A stretch of DNA of 64,000 bases from Phosphitispora fastidiosa (GTDB taxonomy: Bacteria; Bacillota; Thermincolia; Thermincolales; UBA2595): the NCBI RefSeq assembly GCF_019008365.1, contig NZ_JAHHUL010000004.1, forward strand, positions 186,001 to 250,000. Direction: 5' to 3'. Shown here one piece after another: positions 34,756 to 44,510 of the stretch; position 1 is the first letter of the stretch, and the number at the start of each line of letters is the position of its first letter. The translations under genes were made by a program, and so were the position numbers. A model generated the notes under the pieces. It was not told where the DNA came from. It saw only the letters and a list, made by a program, of their open reading frames with translations, and did no database searches.

Positions 34756-35301
34756 TTATTTCTTGCTGTCAATAAAACGGGGTTCCGGGAATTTTTCCGG
34801 CCTATCCAGATATGTCTGCTGAATCTGGTGGTGCTGCTTTATCTTTTTCAACTCTGCAGTTACATCCTGCATGATGTTTTTCATAGTCGTCTGGTTTTTA
34901 TGATCAATTTCAATAATCTCTTTAATTATCTTTTCTATTACTCTTTTTTGTTCAAAAAAATCTCTTCTGAGGTCAGCATTAATTAAATCCTGAACCTTGT
35001 CCAGATTAAATTCTTTAAGGTGCAGGATATTCATGACAGATTCTTTATGTGGTCGAATATCCTCTTCCAATTTAGTGATATCTTTTATAATAAGTCCTCT
35101 TTCAGACATTACCTCAGTAATGTGTGCGGACAGAGTTTCGGAAGTTTCAGCAGTTTCGCCGTCAACAGCTTTGTCTGACTCTTCGGCAAGAGTTTTCCCC
35201 AGCTTTTGTGACATTTGAAGCAGCCTTAGGTACAACTGGACCTGCTGCTTCAAACCGGTATTAATATGTTGAATATGATTGTTCAGGTTTTTAACCTTCA
35301 A
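34756..35301 (-). CDS. Coiled-coil flagellar protein, FlgN/FliT-chaperone-like
   Basis: 181 residues, almost wholly helical, with coiled coils about residues 10-35, 60-100 and 115-160. The gene overlaps fliS by 11 nt and ends the glycosylation operon. Size, helical content and position are those of export chaperones; sequence identity to FlgN or FliT is not evident. TTG start with AGGTGGTG at 8 nt. Confidence 0.6.
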   Translation of the reverse strand: MKVKNLNNHIQHINTGLKQQVQLYLRLLQMSQKLGKTLAEESDKAVDGETAETSETLSAHITEVMSERGLIIKDITKLEEDIRPHKESVMNILHLKEFNLDKVQDLINADLRRDFFEQKRVIEKIIKEIIEIDHKNQTTMKNIMQDVTAELKKIKQHHQIQQTYLDRPEKFPEPRFIDSKK

Positions 35302-35707
35302 TATTTACACCACCTGCAGCCGTTGTTGGCTGACCCGACTTATATTTAAGAGCAGCTTCTACCCACGCGTCACGCATATCCTGGACCTGTTCCGTGACCT
35401 GTTCAATCAGAACGGGGTCCTTTTTTATATTTGCTTCGATTAGCATCCTGTTCCAGAAATCATAAATATTGCGCAGGTTAAAGGCTATTTCCCCTGTATT
35501 CATGTCAAGGCTGACATTAAATTCGTTAATAATGTCCTGGGCTTTGCAGATATATCTGTTTGCTTCCTCTATGTTCTTATTCTCTACAGCTTCCCTGGCA
35601 ATCCGCAGAAATTTCAGGGCCCCATCATAAAGCATAATGACCAATCGTTCGGGACTGGCAGTTTCCACCGCTGTCTGTTTATAAGTATTGTAAGGATTAG
35701 CTTGCAT
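35291..35707 (-). CDS. fliS: Flagellin export chaperone FliS
   Basis: 138 residues. Begins MQANPYNTYKQTAVETASPE; the LVIMLYDGALKFL helix is characteristic. FliS binds the flagellin C-terminus in the cytoplasm and prevents premature polymerisation. ATG 35707 has GGAGTGG upstream; a longer frame is not needed. It overlaps the pseG 3' end by 11 nt. The flagellin and fliD genes are not in the window. Confidence 0.93.
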   Translation of the reverse strand: MQANPYNTYKQTAVETASPERLVIMLYDGALKFLRIAREAVENKNIEEANRYICKAQDIINEFNVSLDMNTGEIAFNLRNIYDFWNRMLIEANIKKDPVLIEQVTEQVQDMRDAWVEAALKYKSGQPTTAAGGVNIEG

Positions 35708-36821
35708 CAAAACTCCACTCCTTTTTTGTTTGGTACTTTTGTAATATTTTATGGGCACATCTCCGGCAGCCGTAACCGTCTACCAAAGCCGGTCCCTTTT
35801 TGCTCATTTCCCAGCGCTTTTCCCAATCAGTACATATTTCAGTTATTATTGATGATAATTTGGAAATTGATACGTTGTGTCCCATTCCCAAATTAATAAG
35901 TGCGCCTTTCTGTGCCATTTCAGCGGCAGCGGTCACCTGGTTGTCCGCCTGAAGCAGAACTACAGCAGGTGTACCGGTACACGATAATTCATATAATGTT
36001 GTCCCCCCGGCCGTAACCGCCAAATCAGAAGACATCATCAGAGCTGCCATATTTTTCACATTATGAAGTAATTCAACGGGATTTCGCACCTTACCTGCGA
36101 ACTCTGCTATTTTTTTTAAATTTTGGAAGCCTGGCCCGATAATAACCTTTGTCTCAAAATCACCAGGCACTTCATCCAAGGCCTGTACTATTTTGGGGGT
36201 GAGGTTTAGAGGGTCACTGCCTCCCACAGATACAAGAACATTATTTACTTCTCTTTTTAGGGTTCTATCTCCCTTTTGGACAAATTCATCACGCAGCAGC
36301 ACATAATCTGTCCCCAGCAGGAATTCAGTATCTGAGCTTCCAGATTGGTAATCCATACCTGTGGCATATACGTTTCCGTTAATCACCAAATCTGAGGTAA
36401 AAATAATTTGATTAAGGTCATCTATAGAAACAACAAGGTCTGCTGCACAACCAATCTGCTCCAGGTAATCCCGGTCAACCGAATAAGAATCAGTAATAAC
36501 AATATTTGTATCGTGTTTTTCCAAAATTTCTTTAACTTTTGCAATTTCCCCCACAGGATTGCTCCGCTGAATTCCGATGACTTTGTAGCCGTTTTCCGCA
36601 ATTAGCCTGCTGACAGCACTGTTTTGCGCGGTAATAAACATTATTTCGACGTTTTCGCCCCTGGCCGCATGTCCGGGCATCTGCTCCAGAGCTGCATCTT
36701 GTATGGCCTTTGCCAGCGCCAGGCACCTCATTATATGGCCCATACCCAATTGGGGACCGCCATCAGCACGAAAGACCACCTTTATTTTATTCCTGTTTTT
36801 TACTGCTTGTATCCTGCCCAT
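35697..36821 (-). CDS. pseG: PseG, UDP-2,4-diacetamido-2,4,6-trideoxy-L-altrose hydrolase
   Basis: 374 residues. The N-terminus has the family motif FRADGGPQLGMGHIMRCLALA; the C-terminal lobe has a GT-B-like UDP-binding site (TAGGTTLYELSCTGTPAVV). It removes UDP to give the hexose used by PseI. ATG 36821 overlaps the upstream stop by 8 nt less than a possible earlier start and has AAAGG before it. Confidence 0.92.
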   Translation of the reverse strand: MGRIQAVKNRNKIKVVFRADGGPQLGMGHIMRCLALAKAIQDAALEQMPGHAARGENVEIMFITAQNSAVSRLIAENGYKVIGIQRSNPVGEIAKVKEILEKHDTNIVITDSYSVDRDYLEQIGCAADLVVSIDDLNQIIFTSDLVINGNVYATGMDYQSGSSDTEFLLGTDYVLLRDEFVQKGDRTLKREVNNVLVSVGGSDPLNLTPKIVQALDEVPGDFETKVIIGPGFQNLKKIAEFAGKVRNPVELLHNVKNMAALMMSSDLAVTAGGTTLYELSCTGTPAVVLLQADNQVTAAAEMAQKGALINLGMGHNVSISKLSSIITEICTDWEKRWEMSKKGPALVDGYGCRRCAHKILQKYQTKKEWSFDAS

Positions 36822-36828
36822 ACCCGGC

Positions 36829-37563
36829 TTAAACCTTTTTCTGCTCGATATGAGCATTTATTCCTGCCAGCCCCGGCTTTTCGTTAAGCAGCCGGATAAC
36901 ATCGGCCATTTCGATAATATCACCGGGTCTGTACAAAGCCGCATAAATTTCCTTAATCAGCTTAAAATCCTCTGGAGTATCAACAGTCAGCCTCAGGTCC
37001 GGCCTGTCCAGCGGAGGCTCTGCGCAAACATTCATTAGGGTGAAATCTTCAGGATGACGGTACATATATAGAGTTACATGTTCTCTGTAGGACTTTTCGG
37101 AAGCCAGCCTGTCAGCCCGTTCCAGTGCATCTCTGGAAAATACCTCTGTATCAAGCCCCCTGGGATAAGTCCGTTCAATGGTATTGCTGACATAGTCGGC
37201 ATTTCCCAAGAGGTAGGATTCAACCACCCTGTCTACAGTTGCCGGATCAATCAGGGGACAGTCACTGGTAACCCTGATGATGTTATCGGCATTTACCTTC
37301 CGGGCAGCCCCCAGATACCTCTCCAGAACATCGTCCTCTGACCCGGCAAACCAGGTAACCCCGTACTTTTCGGCTAATTCTATGATTGGCCGACAATCTG
37401 TATTAACTGTTGTGGCAATAACAATTTCATCAATAGTTCCGGCCTTGCGCAGCCGGTCAATCAGATGCTCCAGGAGCGGTTTCCCGGCAACCTCCAGCAG
37501 CACCTTCCCGGGCAAACGGGTGGAACCATACCTGGCCTGGACAATACACGCTGTTTTAGACAT
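36829..37563 (-). CDS. spsF: SpsF-type cytidylyltransferase, probable CMP-pseudaminate synthase step
   Basis: 244 residues. The nucleotidyltransferase motif IVQARYGSTRLPGKVL is followed by VTSDCPLIDP. This COG1861 type substitutes for the NeuA-like PseF in many pse clusters, and here it lies between pseI and pseG. It would activate pseudaminic acid with CTP. ATG 37563 is preferred (GAGGTG 6 nt upstream). Confidence 0.85.
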   Translation of the reverse strand: MSKTACIVQARYGSTRLPGKVLLEVAGKPLLEHLIDRLRKAGTIDEIVIATTVNTDCRPIIELAEKYGVTWFAGSEDDVLERYLGAARKVNADNIIRVTSDCPLIDPATVDRVVESYLLGNADYVSNTIERTYPRGLDTEVFSRDALERADRLASEKSYREHVTLYMYRHPEDFTLMNVCAEPPLDRPDLRLTVDTPEDFKLIKEIYAALYRPGDIIEMADVIRLLNEKPGLAGINAHIEQKKV

Positions 37564-37626
37564 CCCTTTCACCTCATATCTCAGCCAAAGTATTCATGAC
37601 ACTCAACTTTTCTCAGACGATTTCAA

Positions 37627-38676
37627 TTATATCTTGTCCCAGGTGATCGGCTCATTGGTCTTAATATCAACTGCTGCCTTTCTGCCGATAACTGTGTCCA
37701 GATACCTGGGATGGAGCCCGACGCCGGGACGCAGTATTGCCAGCATTTCCCTGGTTATCTCTGCTCCGATGGGAATATCTGTGGCCGCAAAAATGCTTCT
37801 TCGGCCCCTCTGGTGATGAATTTTCTCGGATTCAGCCAGTCTTTTTACCGGGCTGCCCACACACATTTCAGCCTCCCGGATACCTTTGACCATTGCCTTA
37901 AGTTCACCGGGATTCAGGGCAAACTTGTGGTCCGGTCCCTTTAGACTGTTATCAATGGTAAAGTGTTTTTCGATTACCCGGGCCCCCCTGGCGGCAGCCG
38001 CTATAGGCACGGTTATACCCAAAGTATGATCGGAATAACCTACCGGAACTTGGAACGCTGTCTTCAGAGTATCCATAACAGCCAGGTTGACATCCCCCAG
38101 CGGCATCGGATAGCTGATACCGCAGTGCAGCAGCGCCGCCTGCCTGTTGCCTGCTGCATATACCGCTTCCAGGGCTTCTTCAATTTCTCCCAGGGACGCC
38201 ATCCCTGTTGACAGGATAACCGGTTTTCCTTTTTTGCCTATATAGTTGAGAAAAGGTAAATCAACCAGTTCGAATGAAGCTATTTTGTAAGCCGGAACGT
38301 CAAGCTTCTCCATCAGTTCAACAGCGTCATAATCAAAGGGTGTGGTCAGAAAAATGATTCCTTTGCTCAGTGCATATTCCATCAGTTCAGCCTGCCATTC
38401 CCGGGGCAGTTCAAGGCCTTTATACAGCTCATAGAGGGTTGGGACACCCTCGTACTCGTTACCGAGTTTCATGATTTCATGAGAGGTATTTGCAGCAATC
38501 TTATCTGCAGTAAAGGTCTGAAATTTTACCGCATCCGCCCCGGCCTCAACAGCAGCATCAATAAGCCGCTTGGCCTGGCCCAGGTCCCGGTCATGGTTGC
38601 TGCCGGCCTCAGCGATGATGAAACAGGGGTGACCGGGTCCTATGGTTTTGCCGGCAATCTTTATTTCCTGTGCCAT
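37627..38676 (-). CDS. pseI: Pseudaminic acid synthase PseI
   Basis: 349 residues. A NeuB-type TIM barrel (about 1-275; IAEAGSNHDRDLGQAKRLI, VKFQTF, GYSDHTLG) is followed by a C-terminal antifreeze-like SAF domain (about 285-345). It condenses 6-deoxy-AltdiNAc with phosphoenolpyruvate. Assignment to PseI, as opposed to NeuB or LegI, rests on the neighbouring pseG, pseB and pseC. Confidence 0.92.
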   Translation of the reverse strand: MAQEIKIAGKTIGPGHPCFIIAEAGSNHDRDLGQAKRLIDAAVEAGADAVKFQTFTADKIAANTSHEIMKLGNEYEGVPTLYELYKGLELPREWQAELMEYALSKGIIFLTTPFDYDAVELMEKLDVPAYKIASFELVDLPFLNYIGKKGKPVILSTGMASLGEIEEALEAVYAAGNRQAALLHCGISYPMPLGDVNLAVMDTLKTAFQVPVGYSDHTLGITVPIAAAARGARVIEKHFTIDNSLKGPDHKFALNPGELKAMVKGIREAEMCVGSPVKRLAESEKIHHQRGRRSIFAATDIPIGAEITREMLAILRPGVGLHPRYLDTVIGRKAAVDIKTNEPITWDKI

Positions 38677-39476
38677 TAGCCGTCCTCCTTAAGTGTCCAG
38701 AGATTAAGCAGAATCGGTTTCAACTGCTGTAAATCAGTTATCTCAAAGTCCGCTTCATAGAGCAGGTCTTTTTTGATTGCAAAACACATCCCGCCCGGTC
38801 TCCATATCCTAACCGTGTGCCAGCCAAGTTTCCTGGCAGTAACAAAGTCTTTTTCCGGGTTATCTCCGATGTATACGCATGATTCCGGCACAACACCCAA
38901 TTTGTCCATAACCCTCTGATAAGGAACCGGACTGGGTTTCCAACACTCAGTTCCGAAGTCGTCGCTGACGATAATTATATCCATCATGTCTTCCAGGCCA
39001 AGGGCCTTTATTTTGTTCCACTGGACACCGGCAGCGCCGTCAGTGATGAGCCCCAGCTTTATTTCAAATTTTAAATCGCGGGCAATTTCCGGTGCACTTT
39101 CCCAGTTACTTCCCTTTAAATAAGGTATACTTATCTTTAAATCCCTGAGGATTTCCCCGGCATCAGGGTAAAACTCAAGTACCGGTTTGTGGCTGCGATA
39201 AACCTCCACGAGCAGGCTCACCAGTGAGGAATCCAGCCCATTATCCAGGAGCACCCGGTCAAAAATCCTGCCCCTGCCCTCTTCACACAGCAGCTGCTGC
39301 ATCTGCAGAAACAGTTTTTGGTTATTTAACCCGTAGCTGCCGGCCAGGTATTGGGCCACAGCCTTGAAGCCGCTGGACACAAACTGTCTTTCATCATACA
39401 GGGTATCATCGAGGTCGAAGACAACCGCTTTAGGATTAACTGTTTTGGGCAGCTTATTAGTATTCTCTAAAGGCAT
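38676..39476 (-). CDS. HAD-family hydrolase
   Basis: 266 residues. HAD motif I is VVFDLDDTLYDE (D20, D22), motif II is in GLITDG, motif III includes the lysine in CWKPSPVPY, and motif IV is YIGDNPEKD. It is probably a sugar or sugar-acid phosphatase for a glycan precursor. It is paired with the ATP-grasp gene 3 nt upstream and overlaps pseI by 1 nt. Confidence 0.88.
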   Translation of the reverse strand: MPLENTNKLPKTVNPKAVVFDLDDTLYDERQFVSSGFKAVAQYLAGSYGLNNQKLFLQMQQLLCEEGRGRIFDRVLLDNGLDSSLVSLLVEVYRSHKPVLEFYPDAGEILRDLKISIPYLKGSNWESAPEIARDLKFEIKLGLITDGAAGVQWNKIKALGLEDMMDIIIVSDDFGTECWKPSPVPYQRVMDKLGVVPESCVYIGDNPEKDFVTARKLGWHTVRIWRPGGMCFAIKKDLLYEADFEITDLQQLKPILLNLWTLKEDG

Positions 39477-39479
39477 GCT

Positions 39480-40460
39480 TTACTGCTCCTTAACCAGGTC
39501 TTTTCTCGTTATTTGACTTAAATTATCTTCATCCAGAAATAGGGCCTCATCATACCGAAGTATGTATAAGCCATCCTTAAAAGTATGTTTCAGAGGCTGA
39601 AGTTTTTCCTTCTGTATCATTCGGGCCAATAGCTGCGGGTAATTAACCCCGGCTGCAATCGCCAGCGGCACCCCGCCGCCAAATCTTGGGTTAATTTCAG
39701 TAAAAAGCACTTGCCCCTCAGCTTTTTTAAACGCCTGTATCGTAAGAGGACCAATACCTCCCAGCTTTTCCGCGACTTCGACAGTAAGGTTGATAAGCTC
39801 AATGTCTTTTACCGTACGGGATTTGCTCACCTCTCCCGTGCGCACCTCAATCCTTTCCCTTGGGACTACGGCAATCGTTTTCCCGGTAAAATCATTCAAT
39901 ACATCCATCGTATATTCAACGCCCTCGATAAATTCCTGGATAACCGGATTGGGGACATATTGAAGAAAGAACTTCAGTTCTTTTTTATTGTTTACCCGAA
40001 AGGTATTTGTGCTGCCCATACCGCTTCTGGGTTTAATGAAAAGCGGAAACCGGCACTTTGATGGAATCTCTTCCGGTAGATAAGTAGCCGGAGATTTGAT
40101 ACCGCCTGAACAAAAAAACCGGTATGTCTGGTACTTATCCTGACAAATCTCCAGGGCCTCATCTGACGAAAGTATCAGGGTCGTTCCGACAGATGCAAAT
40201 GAATCCCTGTGAGCCGCCAGAACCAGAAACTCCGGCTCCAACAAGGGTATCAGGCCACTGATTTTTTCCCTTTTACATATTTCCAGCAGTGACGGAATGT
40301 ATTGTTCATCATTGAACCTGGGTATCTGATAATGTTTATCTGTAAAATGTGCCGCCGGGGCCAATGGGCTGATATCGGCAGATATTACCTTACCCCACCG
40401 GCAAAAATATTTAATCAATTCCACTCTGCGCCCAACACTGGTAAACAGGAAATTAACCAT
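39480..40460 (-). CDS. ATP-grasp ligase (carbamoyl-phosphate-synthase-like)
   Basis: 326 residues. A pre-ATP-grasp Rossmann segment (FTSVGRRVELIKYF) is followed by FIKPRSGMGSTNT, VQEFIEGVEYTMDV and the metal site ITEINPRFGGGVP (written FTEINPRFGGG here). It would form an amide or ester from a carboxylate and ATP. In a glycan operon this suggests attachment of an amino acid or similar group to a sugar. Substrate unknown. Confidence 0.85.
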   Translation of the reverse strand: MVNFLFTSVGRRVELIKYFCRWGKVISADISPLAPAAHFTDKHYQIPRFNDEQYIPSLLEICKREKISGLIPLLEPEFLVLAAHRDSFASVGTTLILSSDEALEICQDKYQTYRFFCSGGIKSPATYLPEEIPSKCRFPLFIKPRSGMGSTNTFRVNNKKELKFFLQYVPNPVIQEFIEGVEYTMDVLNDFTGKTIAVVPRERIEVRTGEVSKSRTVKDIELINLTVEVAEKLGGIGPLTIQAFKKAEGQVLFTEINPRFGGGVPLAIAAGVNYPQLLARMIQKEKLQPLKHTFKDGLYILRYDEALFLDEDNLSQITRKDLVKEQ

Positions 40461-41548
40461 TATGAAACATCTCCACCCATAACCAAATCCATGGCATCTT
40501 TGACTACTATATCCATATTGGCATACTTATACTGGCCCAGCCTTCCTATGCACCGGACATTTTCAAGTTTCTCCGCTTCCTGACGGTACAGTTGATACAA
40601 TTCCCTGTTCTCTTTTTTAGGGATTGGGTAGTAGGGTTCCCCCTCTGAGGTAGCATATTCCTTTACGATTGTTGTCTTGTCAGATTTCTGACTTGTGAAA
40701 TGTTTAAATTCCGTTATCCTGGTAAAATCATAATCATTGGGGTAGTTGACTGTGCCTACAGGCTGGTAATACTCCATATTATGAGTCGTAAATTCAAACC
40801 GTAAAGACCGGTATGGCAGCCTGCCATATTTATAATTAAAATAATAATCAATAGGGCCGGAAAAAATCATTTCACTATAATTAATTTCATCCTGAATATC
40901 CTTAAAATCCGTGTTCAGCAATATGCTAATATTACTGTGGGCCAGCATTTTTGCAGCCATTTTGGTATACCCCTGTGCCGGTATGCCCTGATACCTGTCG
41001 CTAAAATACCTGTCATCCCTGTTGTGTCTGACGGGAATTCTTGCGGTGACCTCCTTATCCAGGTCTTTGGGCTCTAAATCCCATTGCTTTATCGTGTAGC
41101 CTCTGAAAAAGAGTTCGTACAGCTCATGTCCCACCTTGCTGATGACCATGTCTTCGGCATTGGCTACTTCCCTGCCGCTGTCCCCTACCCTGGCAAAAAA
41201 ACTGCCTATTGTGTGACTGTCATACCCCGTTCCATACAGCATGTTGACAGTATCTATGTTGATAGGCATGGGTACCGTTTTCCCATTAACAAAAGCAAGC
41301 ACCCGATGCTGGTAATAAATCCATTCTGTAAAGCGGGACAAAAAATCCCAGACCTCTTTGTAGTTTGTATGAAAAATATGGGGCCCGTAATTATGAATTA
41401 AAATGCCGTGTTCATTGTAAGAATCAAACACATTTCCCCCGATATGGCTTCTCCTGTCAACTATCAGGACACGTTTTCCTTTTTCAGCAAGCAGCCTGGC
41501 ACAGGTTACCCCTGACAAGCCACACCCCACAATCAGATATTCAAACAT
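40460..41548 (-). CDS. glf: UDP-galactopyranose mutase
   Basis: 362 residues, a flavoenzyme. FAD-binding VGCGLSGVTCARLLA, RSHIGGN, NYGPHIFHT and PVGTVNYP are diagnostic. It converts UDP-galactopyranose to UDP-galactofuranose (some homologues act on UDP-GalNAc). Overlaps the ATP-grasp gene by 1 nt. Confidence 0.95.
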   Translation of the reverse strand: MFEYLIVGCGLSGVTCARLLAEKGKRVLIVDRRSHIGGNVFDSYNEHGILIHNYGPHIFHTNYKEVWDFLSRFTEWIYYQHRVLAFVNGKTVPMPINIDTVNMLYGTGYDSHTIGSFFARVGDSGREVANAEDMVISKVGHELYELFFRGYTIKQWDLEPKDLDKEVTARIPVRHNRDDRYFSDRYQGIPAQGYTKMAAKMLAHSNISILLNTDFKDIQDEINYSEMIFSGPIDYYFNYKYGRLPYRSLRFEFTTHNMEYYQPVGTVNYPNDYDFTRITEFKHFTSQKSDKTTIVKEYATSEGEPYYPIPKKENRELYQLYRQEAEKLENVRCIGRLGQYKYANMDIVVKDAMDLVMGGDVS

Positions 41549-41564
41549 AACAGCCCTCCCATAC

Positions 41565-42257
41565 CTACTCTTCCCCGTATATTAGTTTTGATTTCCGGCA
41601 TTCATAGACCCGGTACAGCCAGTCCAGGTTTTTTCCGACAATTACTATATAGACCAAAATGTCTAATTTCCCCAATAAGGCAAACACAGATATTAAAAAA
41701 TATATTGTAAAGATATCAAATGAAGGGATTATGCCCCTGTCAAGAAACCATTGTTTCCATGGAGCCCTTACCAGTGTATGGTTTTTCATAAATGGAACCA
41801 CATAATACTGAATTACAATCACATCCAGATAAATTGTCCCCACAAAAGCCGCTTTAACCCATATGGGAACATCAACTGCCCAGGCAATGGAAACAAATAA
41901 AAACAGTCTTAAAATCTGATCACAAATCTTGTCAAGCTTGGCCCCAAAAGGTGTACACCGGTTAGTCAGGCGGGCCAGATTACCATCAGCTCCATCAAGA
42001 AAGTGATGCAGTTGTAATAGTATCGCCCCGGCTACCCAGTGATAAGTTGCAAAAGACAGCGCTGCTGTAGTTCCTATTAAAAAAGATAAAATTGTCACCA
42101 TATTTGGAGTCATTTTCAGGTCAAAAACCAGCTTGGTAAAAAACGGGTCAATAATGTGGGCATAATACCTGTTGATAAAGTATTCATGCCTCCTTCGTTC
42201 AGTAACTATATACCGCTCTTTAAAACTCCTGTACCTGCTAATAACATTGTTTATCAT
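41565..42257 (-). CDS. CDP-alcohol phosphatidyltransferase-family membrane enzyme
   Basis: About 230 residues with five or six membrane segments. The catalytic motif D-G-A-D-G-N-L-A-R…G…D…D (DGADGNLARLTNRCTPFG, then KLDKICD) is complete. The family transfers a phospho-alcohol from a CDP-activated donor. The nucleotidyltransferase encoded just upstream could make that donor. ATG 42257 has GGGG at 9 nt; a longer frame would overlap the upstream gene. Confidence 0.88.
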   Translation of the reverse strand: MINNVISRYRSFKERYIVTERRRHEYFINRYYAHIIDPFFTKLVFDLKMTPNMVTILSFLIGTTAALSFATYHWVAGAILLQLHHFLDGADGNLARLTNRCTPFGAKLDKICDQILRLFLFVSIAWAVDVPIWVKAAFVGTIYLDVIVIQYYVVPFMKNHTLVRAPWKQWFLDRGIIPSFDIFTIYFLISVFALLGKLDILVYIVIVGKNLDWLYRVYECRKSKLIYGEE

Positions 42258-42291
42258 ATAAATTACCCCGAAATCTCCGGCATATTTTATT

Positions 42292-43062
42292 TTAAGCCCC
42301 TTCACGGGCTGCTGCCACTTCATCCAGATAAGTTTTCCCGTTTTCCGCTATTCTCGGGTAGATTACTTTCCGCGCAGCCTCAAGGTCCTCGGGAAAATCA
42401 ATTTCTATAGAGGGCAAATGAGAGATATCTATGGCGCTTATATTGACTTCTGAGAGCATTTCATCCACTGCGAGTTCAAAAAACGCATTCCCGTGCCCTT
42501 TTTGCACTCCTTCTTCTAATTTAGTGATAAATACAGGGTTAATCTCTTGATTGAACCTTGCTATCCCGATAAATTCGCCTGCCGCCTTATGTACATCCAG
42601 TTTCTTACCAATTTCCATAATTGCCTGTCCATTTAAGATAACCTTTACTTCTTCCTCACCGCATTTTTTGAAATCAACTGCCATACATGTCTCATTTTTA
42701 GAAGTCAGCATGTGGATTACTTCAGGGTGAAATATTACATCAGCATTAAAATAAAGGAAATCACTTCCTGCCATTTCTTCTTTTGTCAGCCACAATGAGT
42801 ATAAGGTATTTGTTATCCCATACTGCTCATTTACAATAAACTTCACTTTTAACGCAGGGTAATTGCGGCTTATATAATCATATATCTGCTCTTTAAGGTA
42901 TCCCACAACAATAACAACTTCAGTAATACCGCCCGCAATAATTGCATCCAGCTGGTGACCCAGGATGGCTTTAGGTCCAACATCCACCAGGCATTTAGGG
43001 ATATTGTCAGTATAAGGTCTTAATCTGCGACAAGCCCCTGCTGCAAGGATAATAGCCTTCAA
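42292..43062 (-). CDS. Sugar- or polyol-phosphate nucleotidyltransferase
   Basis: 256 residues. KAIILAAGACRRLRPYT and PKCLVDVGPKAILGHQL are the nucleotidyltransferase signature, closest in style to the LicC and inositol-phosphate cytidylyltransferase groups. No acyltransferase repeat at the C-terminus. With the CDP-alcohol transferase downstream it would give a two-step route to a phospho-linked group. TTG 43062 gives the standard start. Confidence 0.85.
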   Translation of the reverse strand: MKAIILAAGACRRLRPYTDNIPKCLVDVGPKAILGHQLDAIIAGGITEVVIVVGYLKEQIYDYISRNYPALKVKFIVNEQYGITNTLYSLWLTKEEMAGSDFLYFNADVIFHPEVIHMLTSKNETCMAVDFKKCGEEEVKVILNGQAIMEIGKKLDVHKAAGEFIGIARFNQEINPVFITKLEEGVQKGHGNAFFELAVDEMLSEVNISAIDISHLPSIEIDFPEDLEAARKVIYPRIAENGKTYLDEVAAAREGA

Positions 43063-43067
43063 TAAAA

Positions 43068-44486
43068 TCAACTCCCATTGTTTGCTAAGATTTCATCTCG
43101 AACCTTAATTGCCTTCAGTTTCCTTACCCACAAAGGAAAAACTGTGACTTTCATAAAATTAAACAAAAACGCATATAAATCAGTCACCAAACGGGTTCCC
43201 AAATTAAGTCTCAGGTAATTACCGTATCCGTCAAACAGAACAAATTGTTTAGGATTCAATTTATCTACCTTTCGCCGCCACATTTTCCATCCCCTGTCAG
43301 CAAATACCTGGCTGCTTCCAAACAGCACTACATCATAGATACCATCTAGCTGCTGCCATTCACGGGCAATAGTTATTCCCGAATACAATACGCCTTCTTT
43401 GCCTGATGAACCCTGCGGCAACAAGACGGTATAATCTTTTATCTCCGCACACTCCTCCAAAATTCCCCTGACCTCATTCAACATCTTTACAGTCACATTT
43501 CCTAATATCAATACACGGCAAACACTGCCTTCAATCTCTTTAAAAGGATTAGGGGCTCGTTCCGGTTTTGACTGAGGGAGGTCATTCTTTTTACCCCTTT
43601 TGTTAGCCAGTAAATCGGAAAATGCTGTCATAAGCGTTTTGGCTACATTCTTTTTACCAAAATACTTCGAAGTAAATACAGCCTGATACAAACTTGTCAA
43701 AATACCGTAATTGGTTTTTTCCCATTGTTCATTCTGAGTATGTCTGTTAAGAAAGAATATTTTATTTCGCCAATAGTAATAAGACGGTAAATTCGAATTT
43801 TTAAAACGGGAACCCATTTTGTGCCATACTTTCGAAGATGGCACAGCCAAAATTTTATAGCCTGCTTTTTTTATTCTCGTACACCAATCAATTTCGTCAA
43901 AATAGAGAAAATAATCCTGGTCCATCAAACCTACCCTGTTCAAACACTCGTTTCGTACCAGAAGTGAACATGCTATCACATAATCAACTTCAAAATTTCC
44001 TTTCGGAACCAGGTCTTCAGTCACACCTACTAAGTGAGGCTTTGTTTCAGCTTTTTGCCAATCTATAAATGCACCCAGCGTCTGTAGTTTATCAGGATAA
44101 TCCATCTGATAAATAGCAGACCCCACCATACCGATTTGAGAGTCTTTTTCCACTACTGTAATTAATTCTTTTAAAGCATTACTATCTAAAATAACATCAT
44201 TATCCAATAGATATGAATATTTGTATTTTCCTTCTTTCATTATTCGTTTAAGTCCAGTGTTAAATCCGCCGGACCCACCGAGGTTTTCTTTATTAACAAT
44301 CAAATTTATCTGGGGGAAATTCTCTCTTATGGCTTCAACAGAACCATCTGACGAAGCATTATCGACTACATAAAGGTCGTAATTGTCATAGTTCTGTTCA
44401 AGTACTGATTTTATGCAATTTAAGACATAATCTTTTTTATTCCAGTTACAGATTACAACACCGACTTTAGGATTATCAGAAATCAT
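43068..44486 (-). CDS. Family 2 glycosyltransferase (rhamnosyltransferase-like)
   Basis: 472 residues. GT-A fold: VGVVICNWNKKDYVLNCI at the start, DNASSDGS, DNDVIL and FDEIDWC as the donor and metal sites. A C-terminal extension (about 310-470) contains a Rossmann-like stretch (VLILGNVTVKMLNEV … VVLFGSS), without the DN motif of the shared small module. ATG 44486 has GGGGGG at 7 nt. Confidence 0.88.
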   Translation of the reverse strand: MISDNPKVGVVICNWNKKDYVLNCIKSVLEQNYDNYDLYVVDNASSDGSVEAIRENFPQINLIVNKENLGGSGGFNTGLKRIMKEGKYKYSYLLDNDVILDSNALKELITVVEKDSQIGMVGSAIYQMDYPDKLQTLGAFIDWQKAETKPHLVGVTEDLVPKGNFEVDYVIACSLLVRNECLNRVGLMDQDYFLYFDEIDWCTRIKKAGYKILAVPSSKVWHKMGSRFKNSNLPSYYYWRNKIFFLNRHTQNEQWEKTNYGILTSLYQAVFTSKYFGKKNVAKTLMTAFSDLLANKRGKKNDLPQSKPERAPNPFKEIEGSVCRVLILGNVTVKMLNEVRGILEECAEIKDYTVLLPQGSSGKEGVLYSGITIAREWQQLDGIYDVVLFGSSQVFADRGWKMWRRKVDKLNPKQFVLFDGYGNYLRLNLGTRLVTDLYAFLFNFMKVTVFPLWVRKLKAIKVRDEILANNGS

Positions 44487-44510
44487 AGTTTGTCCCCCCA
44501 AATCGCTTAT

